Source: Euwallacea fornicatus (taxonomy: Eukaryota > Arthropoda > Insecta > Coleoptera > Curculionidae). Taken from it: DNA of 64,000 nucleotides. Both the position numbers and the translations under genes were made by a program. The stretch covers positions 2,294,001 through 2,358,000 of the forward strand of contig NC_089552.1 of assembly GCF_040115645.1 (NCBI RefSeq), read 5' to 3'. The notes below the pieces were generated by a model, which saw only the letters and a list, made by a program, of their open reading frames with translations, did not search any database and had not been told where the DNA came from. How positions within the stretch are numbered: the first letter of the stretch is position 1; the number at the start of each line of letters is the position of its first letter. Below are positions 1 through 10,869 of the stretch, in pieces.

Positions 1-413
1 TCACATAACTTACTGTACTCGTACTCATTTATTACTCGTTGCTTATTATGTTATGGTTTTTCACAAATTGTGGAAGTTGTAGAAAAATCATCATATATAA
101 CCTGGAAAAAATGGCGTTTCTCTTTCCGTGCGATTTACTGCGCCCGCCTGCGTATCGTGCCAAATTGTCATGTTATTACGAAATAAGTTATATTTCATGT
201 CTGTTATATTTTTAGTAATTCCTAGAGAATACTAACTTTTTGTAACTCCATTTACTTCAAGAACTTCGATCTACAGTTCATGCTCTTGCGATTTTCGGGG
301 TAAACACAGCAGCTTCTTTGTCTCTCGCAGATTAGGCCAGTAACTGATAACGCTGTTAACGTTGATAACTGGGATACGAACCGGATAAATGAACATGATA
401 TTATTTTCCACAG
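1..413 (+). other. Intron upstream of the first visible exon
   Basis: No coding signal is visible. The stretch ends in a pyrimidine-rich tract and a CAG acceptor directly before the exon at 414, so I read it as the end of an intron whose 5' exon lies before the window. ORFs here on either strand look like chance. Confidence 0.5.
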
Positions 414-3400
414 AATGGCCACATCTCCAGCTTCACTACCTCCAACCATCAACGGAGTTTCCAGCGGCCCAAACAGTTTAGGTCCACCCATGAACTCTCT
501 GAACCGATCCAGATCCAGATCACCTTCCCAATTATATACAGACACTAGGCGTTCAGTCAGCCCAAATTTCCCTAGGAAAAGTTTAGCACCACCACCGTCA
601 CAAAATAGGTAAGTCGACTGATACAAGGTACTCCGTTTGTTGCTACCAGTTATCTTACTTCGTGATCTTTTTGGTCATTAATATTTGCTTTCCAAGTATA
701 TAACATTTGCATTTTTAGATCTAGAAGCCCAACTCCAAATTTTACGTCGACACACCATACTAAGTTGTCCACCAACAAAAGTCCACAACATGTGGTCAAG
801 AATTCAGGTCCGCAAAGCTTGCCTTTTATTCCAACGTCTCCCAAGTCAAAGCATGTTTCAAGCATACAAATACCAGTAGAGCATAAGGTGAGTTGCATAA
901 GTTAATTGAAATTGGAAATGATAAAGATACGGCTTAGTGAAAATTTCATTATTTTTACACATTTCATATTGTTCAGGTTTTGAAATCTGAAGCTGTTTTA
1001 CAAGTGAATGGAGAGACTCAGGGCAGTGATAATCACAGTGATACATCTTCGCAGATGTCAGATGAGGGATATAGAAGTATGGGTGTAACTCAGGACAAAA
1101 ACAAGAAGAGATCTTCGGTGTATAGTCAAAATTCTGGTGAAGATGTTGAGGAAAATGGTAATTCTAATAGGCGTTGACGATGATTGTCGGTTACATTTGA
1201 TAACTTGTAGAGCAACAAAAAATTTACACTGAAGATGAGCTTAATGACGTCGGCTTGCGAAAAACGAACTTTTCACAGAGGATTTTTGACGGTGATTTCA
1301 AATCCTCCAGAAAAACACCTGAACCTCCGAAGTCCAGTCCACAGTCTCCGTTAGCGGATTCCCATAATGAAAAAAAACTTCTAGATAGCCAGAAACCTAG
1401 CCATAATTTAGGTAATCTATATAACTCCCCATGAAACAACATCCATTTATTACAAATAATGAATTTCAGGTTCCCACACTGTTAGAAGTTCTCCGCGACC
1501 CGAGGATCGCCCAGTACTCAGACGGACTAGCAGCACCGACAAAGTGGGTTCGAAGAAAATTCCACTGATACTTCCGGAGGATCGCCCAGTGCTTAGACGG
1601 GCCAGCAGTACCGACAAAGTGGGATCCAAGAAAATCCCACCAGTGCTCCCCAATTCACCTAAAAAGCAAGACAATAGCAAGATTAACACCTGGAATGGAA
1701 GACAAAGGCCTACAAGGCCTAGTATTACTCAGGAAACTTACGTGTCCCCCTTCCAAAGGAACACTAATGGTATGTGTTAGACATGCGGATCAGTGAGCTT
1801 TCGGATGGTTCTTTGAAAAACGATTTCTAATTGAATTTGAATTTGGTGGTTTTTAGGCAGACGAAGTGTTTCGGCCTTAGGAGAACGGAGAATCTCTGCC
1901 TCTGCGAACTCTTCGCCGACCAAAGGACGCCTTAAACAAGAACTGTTGAATGCCGTAAGGAAAGCTGATGATGACGAGACCATAGCTCTACAGGTAAAGA
2001 ATTGCTTTAAACTGGACTTTATCAAAACCCACTAATGAAAGATAAGTGAATCGTAAAAAAATTAATATGTTTTGTGCTTAGCCTACTAAATTTCAACGGT
2101 CCGGAACACAACTCACACTAAAAACGAGACAAGTATGAACATGAAGTTTGTCAAAAGGGGGTATTCAATACTGCTCTTTTGATTAGCTTTAACTGTGTGT
2201 TTTTGTTTGGAATTTGAGCCATGTTTGGGGTGAATTTACCTGAAGCTTTATATCGCTTAAGGCCAACTTACTAACATTCTGTCAACTTTACCTAGAGACT
2301 AATTGCCACACAGAAACGTTGAAATACAGCCAGGGTATCGCTTAGACATTAGGCATTTAACTTGAAGTTAAAGTTGATGGCACATTAATAGTTTGGTTCT
2401 TTAAGGGCTCTAAGGGCGTTTGCTTCCGTTAAAATTGAAACGGTTTACAATCAAACCGAATTTTGTTCTTCACGGTAGGACGCAACTGCTTCTTACCATA
2501 TAAAAGCAATGTATGAAAGTCTGTTATTGGACTTATTGTGGTTTATATAATAAAGAAATATGTTTTTGCATGAAAAAACTGTGTGTGGAGTGTATCGATC
2601 AATTTTTTATGCGTTGATCATGTATACCGAGTGTTCCGGCGAAGCCCGGATATCGGAGAATAACATGGGAAATCGGTTTTTATTTGTTTGCGTCTGTACG
2701 GATTACACAATCGAATAAGTTTTACATGGAGGTCATAATACTCGAGATCAGTCATCATTCTGTAGTTTTTTCATTTTTATGGTTAAGAGCCGTTTTGGCT
2801 GAAAATGTCTCCAAATTTTAAAAATTTAAATTTCTTGCACGACAATTCGAGGCCACGATTGGTCAGAGTCAAAGCCAGAATTGAACCAACACGAAGTCTT
2901 GGCTCTGGCCAATCGTGGCCCCGAACGATTACGGGGGACATTCAAAATTTTTAAATTTTGAAGCGTTTTCAGCGAAAGTAGCTCTAATTACAAGATTGAA
3001 ACATTACAGAATGATGGACGGTGTTGAGTACTATGACCTCCATGTAAAAGTTTTTCAATTGGATACTCCGTGCAGGCATCAAAAAAATAAAAGCCGATTT
3101 CCCATGTTTACCTGTAATGCCGGGGTTCACCTCTGGTATTTCGATGATACTAATTTATTTTTCTGTGCATAAGAGAGAACATGTTTTCGTAGCTCTGAAA
3201 ATCTGTTTCGCAAGTAAGAGCGGTTGCAAAACATGACTCGAGAATTTTGAGTTTTTTAATCAAAAAATGATGGAGATTTCCATTTTCTTTGAAGGACTTT
3301 GAGCTCACTGAACCAATTTTTTAAGAAATTTGATCAACGCTAAAAATTAAATTGATTTTGAGCATATTTTTGGCTGTCTGCAGAGTGGTTTCACATTGCC

Positions 3401-3641
3401 TGCCTTAGTAAAAACCTTCGTCTTCGGGAAAACGATTCTAACATTTCAATTTTAGGTCCAGGAACTGCTCCGTAAATTCGGCAGTCTGAGCACATTGGAT
3501 AACGAGGCAGATTACGTCTCCGCCCCCGCATTTTCCAGACAAAATAACGAGAGAATGTCGTTCAGGAGTCCCAGGAAGGACTCCAGACCTGAGAATAATG
3601 GATCCAGAATTCCAGCCCCAGTCATCCAGAACAAAGCCTAA
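414..3641 (+). CDS. C-terminal part of a Ser/Pro/Arg-rich cytoskeletal protein, possibly GAS2-like (partial)
   Basis: Seven exons join in one frame: 414-608, 719-887, 977-1157, 1211-1411, 1470-1769, 1857-1993 and 3456-3641, with stop TAA at 3639-3641. Every intron is GT-AG and the phases agree throughout. From the ATG at 415 this gives 455 residues, but the exon starts with a CAG acceptor one base before that ATG, so it is probably internal and the N-terminus is missing. The protein looks disordered and is rich in Ser, Pro, Arg and Lys. It opens with an RSRSRSPS-type stretch. Exon 5 holds a 25-residue tandem repeat. Exons 6-7 encode a short amphipathic segment (LKQELLNAVRK ... VQELLRKFGSL). 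Close to the C-terminus is SRIP, an S-x-I-P motif of the kind that binds EB1 on microtubule plus ends. This layout resembles the tails of GAS2-like proteins such as fly Pickled eggs, but the calponin-homology and GAS2 domains would be outside the window, so the family is an inference. Confidence 0.75.
1499..1648 (+). repeat. In-frame tandem duplication of 75 bp in exon 5
   Basis: Two adjacent 75-bp units, 1499-1573 and 1574-1648, encode nearly identical 25-residue blocks. Each block contains PEDRPVLRR, an SSTDKVGSKKIP segment and a basic RRTSS or RRASS site that fits basophilic kinases. Most differences are at third codon positions (for example GTA/GTG, CTC/CTT, AGC/AGT, GGT/GGA), which suggests the repeat is kept by purifying selection. 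Confidence 0.9.
2629..3136. mobile_element. Foldback (palindromic) MITE in the last intron of the partial gene
   Basis: The left arm (about 2629-2874) and the reverse complement of the right arm (about 2894-3136) align over almost their whole length. Shared blocks include ACATGGGAAATCGG, TTTTACATGGAGGTCATA and GGCCACGATTGG. The loop is only about 20 bp. There is no coding capacity; ORFs within it are by-products of the palindrome. I could not define a target-site duplication. The arms look roughly three-quarters identical by eye. Confidence 0.8.
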
Positions 3642-5342
3642 TCGCTTAGATAGATCTTTTAACAGTTGTATAATTTTGTAGGTAGATTTTTTACATTATT
3701 AGTAGTTCATACAAACTAATGAGTGGTTTATCTAAGATTTAGATTAGTGAAGTTCCTGTTCAGGAAACGATACCTCTGGAAATCAAAACAGAGAGTAGAC
3801 CTATATATTTGGTGCTAATATATTATTAGTGACTTAGTCTAAGAACAATGAAAAAGATCACTAATTTTCTCTAGACTGATCGTTTTATTGGCGTTTTAAA
3901 TCATTCCAGCCTTTAAGTGCAAAAAAGAAAATTTCGTTCTGTTCCGGTTTGTGCGTTAAAATTATCCGATATTTTCGGTTTTAGGGCACTAATAGAATTT
4001 GGCTCACACGAAGTATGAAAAGACTTTGTAACTGATCAAAGAGGATCAGTTATACTAACTTTGGGTGATCGAGGATTTTTCATATGGCTGCAGGGCTTTG
4101 CAACACGTATCCTTTCAATTCAAAGCCTTCATATTTTAACGTCATTGGTCAACATGATCACAACACATTCGTGTTGCATCTCCTTGCAGACGCTCTCATA
4201 AACTAACAAGAGTTTTGATTTTTCCAAGATTTATCCTAACTGATAACCAGATATTTTATATCTAAACCGCGTTGAAGCTATGTTTGGCAAGAGAATTTAA
4301 AAGTACCCAGTCTTAAAGCAATATCGGAGATAAATCCTGCACGCTCTTGAGTTTACCAGTAATGAGCTTTAAAATTATATGATACCTTCTGGTATGTTTA
4401 CTAAGGCTATATTTTAGTTGATTTAATTTATATGAAGAATCGATACAGAATGTCCGGAAGTAACTGATGTGCACTGCTCAGAAGTTGTTAATATTATTCA
4501 TCTAATCGAGGCAATCTTACGTACATCTGATATTTTACGGCTCTCTGTATAATAATTTGCTTTCGGCAATAAATTACAGGGTGGATGTTTCGTTCAAGAC
4601 TGAGAAAATGTACTTTTCGTGCTAATGCGGACTTTAGCTTGATTCATTTTTATCGTCCACTCTGTATTCTTTTGTCTGAACTTGACGGCATTTTAACTTA
4701 ATAACCTCACTTAGAATTTTCATATTAATCTAGCGAAGGGTATCAAGAATCTTTTGGATTTCCTGTAATAACAAAACACCCTGTACCTAACCGGCATGTA
4801 CTCCTAACGTCCTAATATGTAAACCTTGATAATTATGAATGAGAACTAACAGGTAAAAATATTTATCCGTAGATGGAATTTTATGAAATGTTTAGCGTTT
4901 TCTACTGCTTACTGAATTGAAAGTGCTCAACTAAGGGACATAGATAGTTTTTTAGTGGAACATTCCAGTTTTGATACGATTTTTGATAGAAAACCTTAAG
5001 GGCTTGGAGAAAGCCAGCTTAGTAATTTAGCATTTAAACTCAAATTCACCTAACGTTGAGTTGAGCAAATTTCAAAGTGGGTATGTAATCAGGAATTCGA
5101 TATATTATATTCGTTCCACGTAATAATTAAATATTTATTGATATTGACATTATTTGCCGTATATTGAATTGCCAATGTAGCTGTTTATTAGAGCATGTTT
5201 TCTTCTTCTGGAAAAAGGTTTTATTAACTTTACGCAGTTGTTGAATCGCGATTTTAGTATTTTATACGTAAAAAATTATAAATTTAAAATTTCCTTGATT
5301 ATTACTTATTATTATTGTTAATTTTTTACATTTTAAAATAAA
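3642..5342 (+). other. 3' UTR and flank of the first gene, with candidate poly(A) signals
   Basis: No coding signal. The first canonical AATAAA after the stop is at 4568-4573, and another is at 5337-5342. Either would give a long 3' UTR (about 0.9 or 1.7 kb). I cannot tell which is used. Confidence 0.4.
4574..4672. repeat. Short inverted-repeat element with ACAGGGTGG-type ends
   Basis: It begins TTACAGGGTGGATG and ends CGTCCACTCTGTAT, which are imperfect reverse complements about 97 bp apart. The ends belong to the ACAGGGTG type found elsewhere in the window. It may be a much reduced MITE lying just after the candidate poly(A) signal. Confidence 0.4.
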
Positions 5343-6043
5343 CTAATTTACCGCAACTAGAGTTTTATTTTATCATGATAGCAGCAAGGTATGGATACTC
5401 GTACATCTAAGAAGCTCTTTCTCGGCCCTTGATAGTTGGTATATTAACCAAAAAATTTCTCATAAAAACTGCAATGCAGCAAACATTCGGTGCTTTTTTT
5501 TCAACACCCATGAGTCTACACCAAAAGCCCATGCAGAAATTCTTCGTAATGATCCCGATAACATACGGGAAAAATCGGATTTTGAAGATGGTTCTTTCTG
5601 GATGCTGTGTCTTCTTTATTAGCGCCATCGCCTCTCGGCTTAAAAAAAAAACAATCGAGTGGATTCCATGCAAGTAACAGCCAGCTGACCATTCTTTTAG
5701 CTTTTGGACCTTTAGTTTTCACGTGGCTTCCAACACAACTCGATAAATTTCTGTTCCATCTAGTCTCAGTCTTTTTCACGTGCAGTATCCTAAATTTCTT
5801 CCAGATATAACAGAATTGTTCATCCATTTCCATCCTCCCTCACATTCAGGCATGGCCCTTCTATCCTAATTTCGCTCAGGAGCGAACTGCTCACGTCCCA
5901 TAACTGAGGTCACAACAAATCCAACTAACGCCTCAGGTGGTACCCAATGTACCCAAAAATCAGCTAATTCTACTGACAAATTTTCTTTGTGTGCTGCAAT
6001 ACGAAAATATAAATCTCGAAGGTTTCCGACATTGACTCACTGG

Positions 6044-6360
6044 TTAGTCAATGGTACGCACTAGCAGGTTCACGATTCGCACCATGCGTTTGGCCAACCT
6101 GTTCGATCTCGGATAGTACGGAGAAATCTTGAAGAGGTGATACCATTCTCCAGAAACTTTTAAACTATTGAGAAGTTTGTTGTGCTCTGTTGTAAGAAAT
6201 CGGAAATTTCGAGAATCCAAAACGAGTGTAAAGCTCACGCTAAACTGAGCTGTTGCAAACTTTGCAAATTTTACAAGAATTACTTCCAACCAACTCGTAT
6301 TACATTCACCCAGCGTTAGCTAGATTTTTTCGTCAAGTGGGCCCCACGAAATCGATGTGG
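6044..6360 (-). pseudogene. Degraded Ty3/gypsy-type integrase fragment
   Basis: Read on the minus strand, conceptual translation shows pieces of an LTR-retrotransposon integrase core: an LHIDFVGP segment near 6340 and an SPYYPRSNRLAKR segment near 6100, matching the usual order of the first catalytic-Asp block and the P-Y-H-P-x-S-N-G-x-A-E-R block. The His is replaced by Tyr and the catalytic Glu of A-E-R by Lys. Stops and a frameshift separate the two blocks. No LTRs, reverse transcriptase or gag were found nearby, so this is a dead fragment. About 82 codons are open at 6044-6289. Confidence 0.65.
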
Positions 6361-6734
6361 AGGCGCAACGAACATTTTGGAGATATTACCTAAGGGTAGA
6401 ACTGCACTTTTTGATAATATTACGTTGTTCGCTGACAAAATAAACATTTTAACACTTCACTCTAATATTTGGACAATAAAGCCGAATTTATATGAATTTG
6501 AATTCTGTCTTTGTAGTGACTTTGGTACTGCAAGATAAATACCGTTAAATGTGCTTACCGCACTAATACAAGATATCCCAGAAACAACGGCTTAAATGAG
6601 TATTGGGCGCTGGAGGGTAAAAGAGTAGAGCAATTACCGTGAATTGCGATATAGCGAAATCTATAATAGTTTTATTTCAATCAAGGGCCTTATCCACGCG
6701 TTGAAAATTACAAAAAAACAGCTAAAAATTTGTC

Positions 6735-6936
6735 GCACCTTGAGCGCGGTCTTGTTATTGTTTACAATGCATCTAAACCTTCTTGAATCTTTTCTGATAA
6801 CTCATCTCTAATGTTATGTACGGGTTGGTGTAGTAATGACTTAAAAGAGAAACGAAACTAGAAATCGAATGGATCTAAGTCGGGACGTCGTGGAGGCCAC
6901 ATATGTTTGACACCACGACCGATCCATTGATACAGT
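6735..6936 (-). pseudogene. C-terminal fragment of an IS630/Tc1-mariner-superfamily transposase
   Basis: On the minus strand the translation gives WIGRGVKHMWPPRRPDLDPF followed by weakened downstream similarity and then RDELSEKIQEGLDAL. This matches the end of the DDE domain of a common insect transposase group, whose typical motif is W-P-P-R-S-P-D-L-x-P-x-D-F-F-L-W-G. Only the last third or so is present and it has in-frame stops. No terminal repeats were identified. Confidence 0.65.
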
Positions 6937-6960
6937 AAATTTATATTCAAGAACCAAAAA

Positions 6961-8639
6961 ATAATGTGATTGCGATCGAAAAATTTTGTTTCGATGACGT
7001 AACCGAAATTTGGAAATTTATAAAATGGTCCCCCAAACTGACTGTGGCCTGGATATTCTCAGTCGCAGTCTCGAAGATTATTTCGTGCAAAAAAAACCAA
7101 CAACCTTTTTCGTTACAGCTAATGTTTATTAGCATTGAAAAATTATATGCGGGGTAAAAACTATATTACGAGAAACGAATAGCTTACGTGAATGGGGAGG
7201 TAAAGCGAACAAAAAGCCACTTTCGACCCGACTGGTGCCAGCTAAGTGCCTAAAAAACGGCGTTTGCTCTCATACTTAAACGTAAATTTAAACCAAAAAC
7301 CGTCCTCGGATGGATGGCGATGTTGTCACGTACCACTTGGGTCCCATGTGCCCACCTGCACCGGACGTAACAAAAATTTGCCCATAAAAGTTGGTATTTG
7401 TGCCAATATTTTTGGCAAAAAAACTCACTTTTGCAATGCAGTTTATTTAGCAAACTGGTGTCTGGTTTGTATGTAGCATGCATGATCAACGCTGTACAAT
7501 GAAAATTCGAAACACTCTGTATGTAATCCGTCAAAAAAACAAAATCAGAAAATATGTGGAACAGGAACATTTCATATTCTGGCGTTAAAAGCTACCAAAG
7601 ACTAGCTTCCCACATCACACTTCTTGATGCTAATTCTGGCTGAAAGGTAAGTAGTGCTTTTTTGTGTGTAAAACAAGTTATACAGTCATGAATGCATGAT
7701 AATAAAAGGAGCAAAACGGAAGTAAGTATTCTGTATACTCTGCTCTTTTATCCAATTTTACTTCTATAAACACAGCTTCTTGCTGAAAAATCTGCGTCAA
7801 AATGAAAATCTTCTGGGAAATCTCTCGAGATGGAACTACTTGGACAAGACCCCGGGGAGGAAACATTCATTTCCGTACCTATATGTGGTACGAAAATTAG
7901 TTTTATCTTCGGTTTTTGTAATATTAGATTAGACCCATGTCTGCAATTACTCGAAAATTCTTTAAAGCGCTGTGTTTTTATCTCTGCCACGATATCCAGG
8001 TTTGTTTGAAAGAAAAGTTTCATCACCGACATGATTCCTACTAAACTTTTAAGGAGTAGAAAGCAGCACTTACGGGATATACAAACTTTCCCGGCTCAAT
8101 TTGAGCACTAACAAGATCTAATTTCATCACAACTAAATTAAATAAATTCCGGAAATAGCTATTCCCTTGGCGGTGAAGATAATAAGGAGTAATTAGTTTT
8201 AATCGTCACTTTTTAGCAGTACATATAATATTTCCATTTAGCAATAAGGGGAATTTTAAAGAGGCACTTATTAGGAGAGACCTGGCTTTTGTCGAAGACG
8301 TCCATATCGTTTCGCCTTTCCTTTCACAATTAAATTAAACTCATTTTTAAGAGAGTTAAGAATGCTTTATGCCGTGATGTAATGGTAATGGAAACTCCGC
8401 TATGAAGCTTTGTCACGAAATGCAAAAAATTCTTAACAGGTTAGTGGTTTAGTAGAGAAATAATTTTGCCTTTTAAGGACCATTTATGTTGGTATCATAA
8501 TATGTTTCCATGGATTGTAGTGAAAGAGTAATGAGGCAGGAATCCTTGAAACCCAGGAAAATATAGACGGGGGAAAGTATTTAAGTGAGTGCAGCGTAAG
8601 AGTCCATTTTCAATACTCAGTGTGCCCTAATGGTGATGT
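6961..8639. other. Gene-free stretch
   Basis: No gene or RNA is recognised. The blocks near 5429-5490 and 7385-7450 share a weak resemblance (a run of A-rich sequence ending in TTTGCAATGCAG or ACTGCAATGCAG), perhaps an old repeat. ORFs here show no recognisable protein. Confidence 0.4.
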
Positions 8640-9140
8640 TATACAGGGCGTAACATATCATCACGGAGATGTTTCGGGGAGCGATAGTGCTCCGTGAAAT
8701 AATTAAAAAATGCTAGTAGGCCCGCGGTCAAAAACGCACCATTTTCGATATACAGGGCGGCAAAGTTTCACATTTTTTAAAGGATGTTTTGGGCCGTTCT
8801 TATAGTTTAGTTTTCGTTAGATTTAATTTTAATTTAAGATATTTGATTAAATGCTTCGAATTGCTTCAGATAGTCCGTAAATAAGCCCAATGACTATTTT
8901 TGTCTTTGCTTAATTCACATTTCTAATTTTTATCGATAGATCGTTTTGTAAATTCTATGAAAACAGTAAAAGATGCTGGAGAAAAATGTAAAATATGAGA
9001 AAAAATATGAAACTTTACCACTCCATAAATATTGAAAATGGTGCTTTTTTGAACGTGGACTTATTAGCTCTTTTTTACTACTTGGCTGAGCACCATCGCT
9101 TCCTGAAATATTTCCATGATGATGTGTTACACCCTGTATA
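8640..9140. mobile_element. MITE, family A copy 1 (TATACAGGGYGTAACATATCATC ends)
   Basis: The left end reads TATACAGGGCGTAACATATC and the right end is its near reverse complement, GATGTGTTACACCCTGTATA. Arms stay alignable for about 170 bp, with shared blocks GGGAGCGATAGTGCTC / GGAAGCGATGGTGCTC and AAAACGCACCATTTTC / AAAAGCACCATTTTC. TA is present at both ends. There is no transposase. It is non-autonomous and about 500 bp long. Copies 2 (18229) and 3 (38721) are in this window. Confidence 0.85.
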
Positions 9141-9908
9141 CCGATCGAAAGTGGGGAGTTATATGCATTCATCTATATCCTCATAGGGCCACCTGTGTTT
9201 TCCTATAGTCGTCTGCACTTTTCCCATTTTTATCTCATCTCATATTATCCTGTGTAGGGACACTTGGCGCCACGGACAACTGCGGCCCATTAGGACCTAG
9301 CCAGAAGGGACGAACCGGCTTAATCGGCGAAAATATATAGTTCTTTTCCATAATTTTCTGTGACAAGTAACGCTGCAAGTTTGATTGTTCTGTATTGGTT
9401 TTTTAGGGCAAAAATGTGTGTTTTTTTTAAGTGTAAATCCTGAGAGTTTTTTTTTAAGATTTACGCGTTAAAAAATTTCACTGAAGGAACCACGTTTTTT
9501 TGGCGATCTCGTAACGGTTACTTTGAGTGATGCACGGCGTTTTAAATGCATTTTGAACAATCGTTTAAGGTTACACCCACCTGAATATGTCCGCCGTATG
9601 TAAATTCCTCTGCTATTTACTCACATATTAATCTTCAAAACTAGGAGGAAAAAGGTCATTCACACGATTCAAATTTCCGGTAGTTAATATCGCTATAAAT
9701 ATGACAAATTGGTACCAACTGACAGCCCGTAATTGGGGCCAAAAACCTGACGAAATAATGGCAGTTCCAATTCTCTTACTTCTGAGCCATCACTTGCTCC
9801 CTCATTAAGCAAGACTTGTCCTTGCGATTAATCATGATCGGTCATCACCTCGAATCATAACTGAATTCAAAACGATACCATCAGTACACTCATAAATTTA
9901 AAATTATT
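9141..9908. other. Flank and probable promoter side of the small peptide gene
   Basis: A GC-richer block at 9255-9300 resembles one at 28785-28832 (see repeats). Nearer the gene, TCAGT at 9878 fits an insect initiator about 30 bp before the start codon. No clear TATA box is seen. Confidence 0.35.
9255..9300. repeat. GC-rich interspersed repeat fragment, copy 1
   Basis: It contains GGCGCCACGGACAACTGCGG and GCCCATTAGGACC. The stretch at 28785-28832 has GGCGCCATGGACCACCGGAG and GCCCATGAGGATCC in the same order and orientation. Its origin is unknown; it may be a piece of a retroelement. Confidence 0.5.
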
Positions 9909-10209
9909 ATGGAAGACATCGCAGAAGTTCTCATGCTAAACTTCCTGCTCTACGTATTGCTGGTGCTCTTCAGTGAGTATTTAAAAATTCATTCTTCCCA
10001 TTTCTATGGTCTTTGACCACTGTTCTTTAGTGGTAATAGTTCATAGATGTTCCCTCAATGCGATGTTATGTGCAGCTTCCAGGTCTGGCATCCATTGCGT
10101 TTACACAGGGTGTCGCGAGAACTGCTGCCCACGCTGCAGACTTCAACCGAATACTCAGACTGTGTTTCGCTGCCATCAACAACATTCTTTGTATTTGAGG
10201 ATGTGGTGA
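9909..10209 (+). CDS. Small secreted six-cysteine peptide
   Basis: Two exons, 9909-9972 and 10076-10209, are joined across a 103-bp GT-AG intron (donor A|GTGAGT, acceptor TGCAG) and encode 65 residues. Residues 9-21 are strongly hydrophobic and form a signal peptide, probably cleaved near residues 23-26. A second Met at residue 9 could be the real start. The remaining ~40 residues contain six Cys at 29, 34, 38, 39, 42 and 54, including the motif NCCPRC, and are basic (pI clearly above 7). There are no dibasic sites, so the whole chain after the signal may be the mature product. AATAAA lies 21 bp after the stop. A signal exon plus a Cys exon is the usual structure of insect secreted disulfide peptides (hormone, antimicrobial or matrix). 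I do not recognise the family and assign no function. Confidence 0.65.
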
Positions 10210-10229
10210 TTCAGATTTTATAAATTATG

Positions 10230-10235
10230 AATAAA
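10230..10235 (+). terminator. Poly(A) signal of the six-cysteine peptide gene
   Basis: Canonical AATAAA 21 bp downstream of the TGA at 10207-10209, giving a very short 3' UTR. Confidence 0.6.
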
Positions 10236-10610
10236 TCGAATATTAAACGAAATTAACCGGCGTTTTTTTGTAATTTTTGAACAGCTGCATCCCCGGACTG
10301 TCCCATCTGATTTAAATGACTAATGCACACATCCTTCGAAAGCTTGTTGAATCAGGTAAGAGAGCCATGTTTTTTTAATAGGTAATTTTTTGGGAGAGAT
10401 ACAGTGAAAGAGAATACGCAAATTTGAGAACTTAACTCTAAGCCTTTTGAACACATACAAGTGTCCTAAATTTATTTTTGAGACGCTCTGTATTGTAAGT
10501 GGCAGTTCCGACGTTTTTGAAGAATTTTTCCTGAAGGCCATAGAAAATAAATGGCAGAAAATGTTTCAAAGCTGCATGTTTAATCCACGACATAGGTAAG
10601 AGATTTCTGC

Positions 10611-10868
10611 ATGTCGAGGCAATTGGCAAGTAAAAACGAATGCCCGAATCGCAGTTTGCTGAGAAAAACACAAAGGGTGGAAATGCTGAAAGAATTAAAT
10701 TCCATGGCCCGTACCATATTAGAAACTAAAGCAGACGACCCACATGGGAAAACTGCTGTCCAGAGTCAGTTCTCATCCTCTTCTGATAACAGATATCTGA
10801 AATGCGGCATCAAAAGAGGTATTAAAGCGGCTGCATTTCGTCCTGGTTCAGTTCGCGTGGACGTATGA
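10611..10868 (+). CDS. Possible small hypothetical protein, 85 residues
   Basis: A single open frame of 85 codons about 400 bp after the six-cysteine gene. The product would be basic and hydrophilic, with RSLLRKTQRVEMLKELNSMA as a possible helix and a Ser-rich middle. It has no signal peptide, membrane segment or motif known to me. Its amino-acid composition looks more natural than most chance ORFs here, but there is no clear splice site, promoter or poly(A) signal. I keep it only as a candidate. Confidence 0.2.
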   Translation: MSRQLASKNECPNRSLLRKTQRVEMLKELNSMARTILETKADDPHGKTAVQSQFSSSSDNRYLKCGIKRGIKAAAFRPGSVRVDV

Positions 10869-10869
10869 C

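Noticed and set aside
2915..3172. 85-codon plus-strand ORF
   Set aside because: It lies in the right arm of the foldback element inside an intron.
5407..5833. Several mutually overlapping ORFs of 67-105 codons
   Set aside because: They occupy both strands in different frames, have no motif, and lie in a transposon-relic area.
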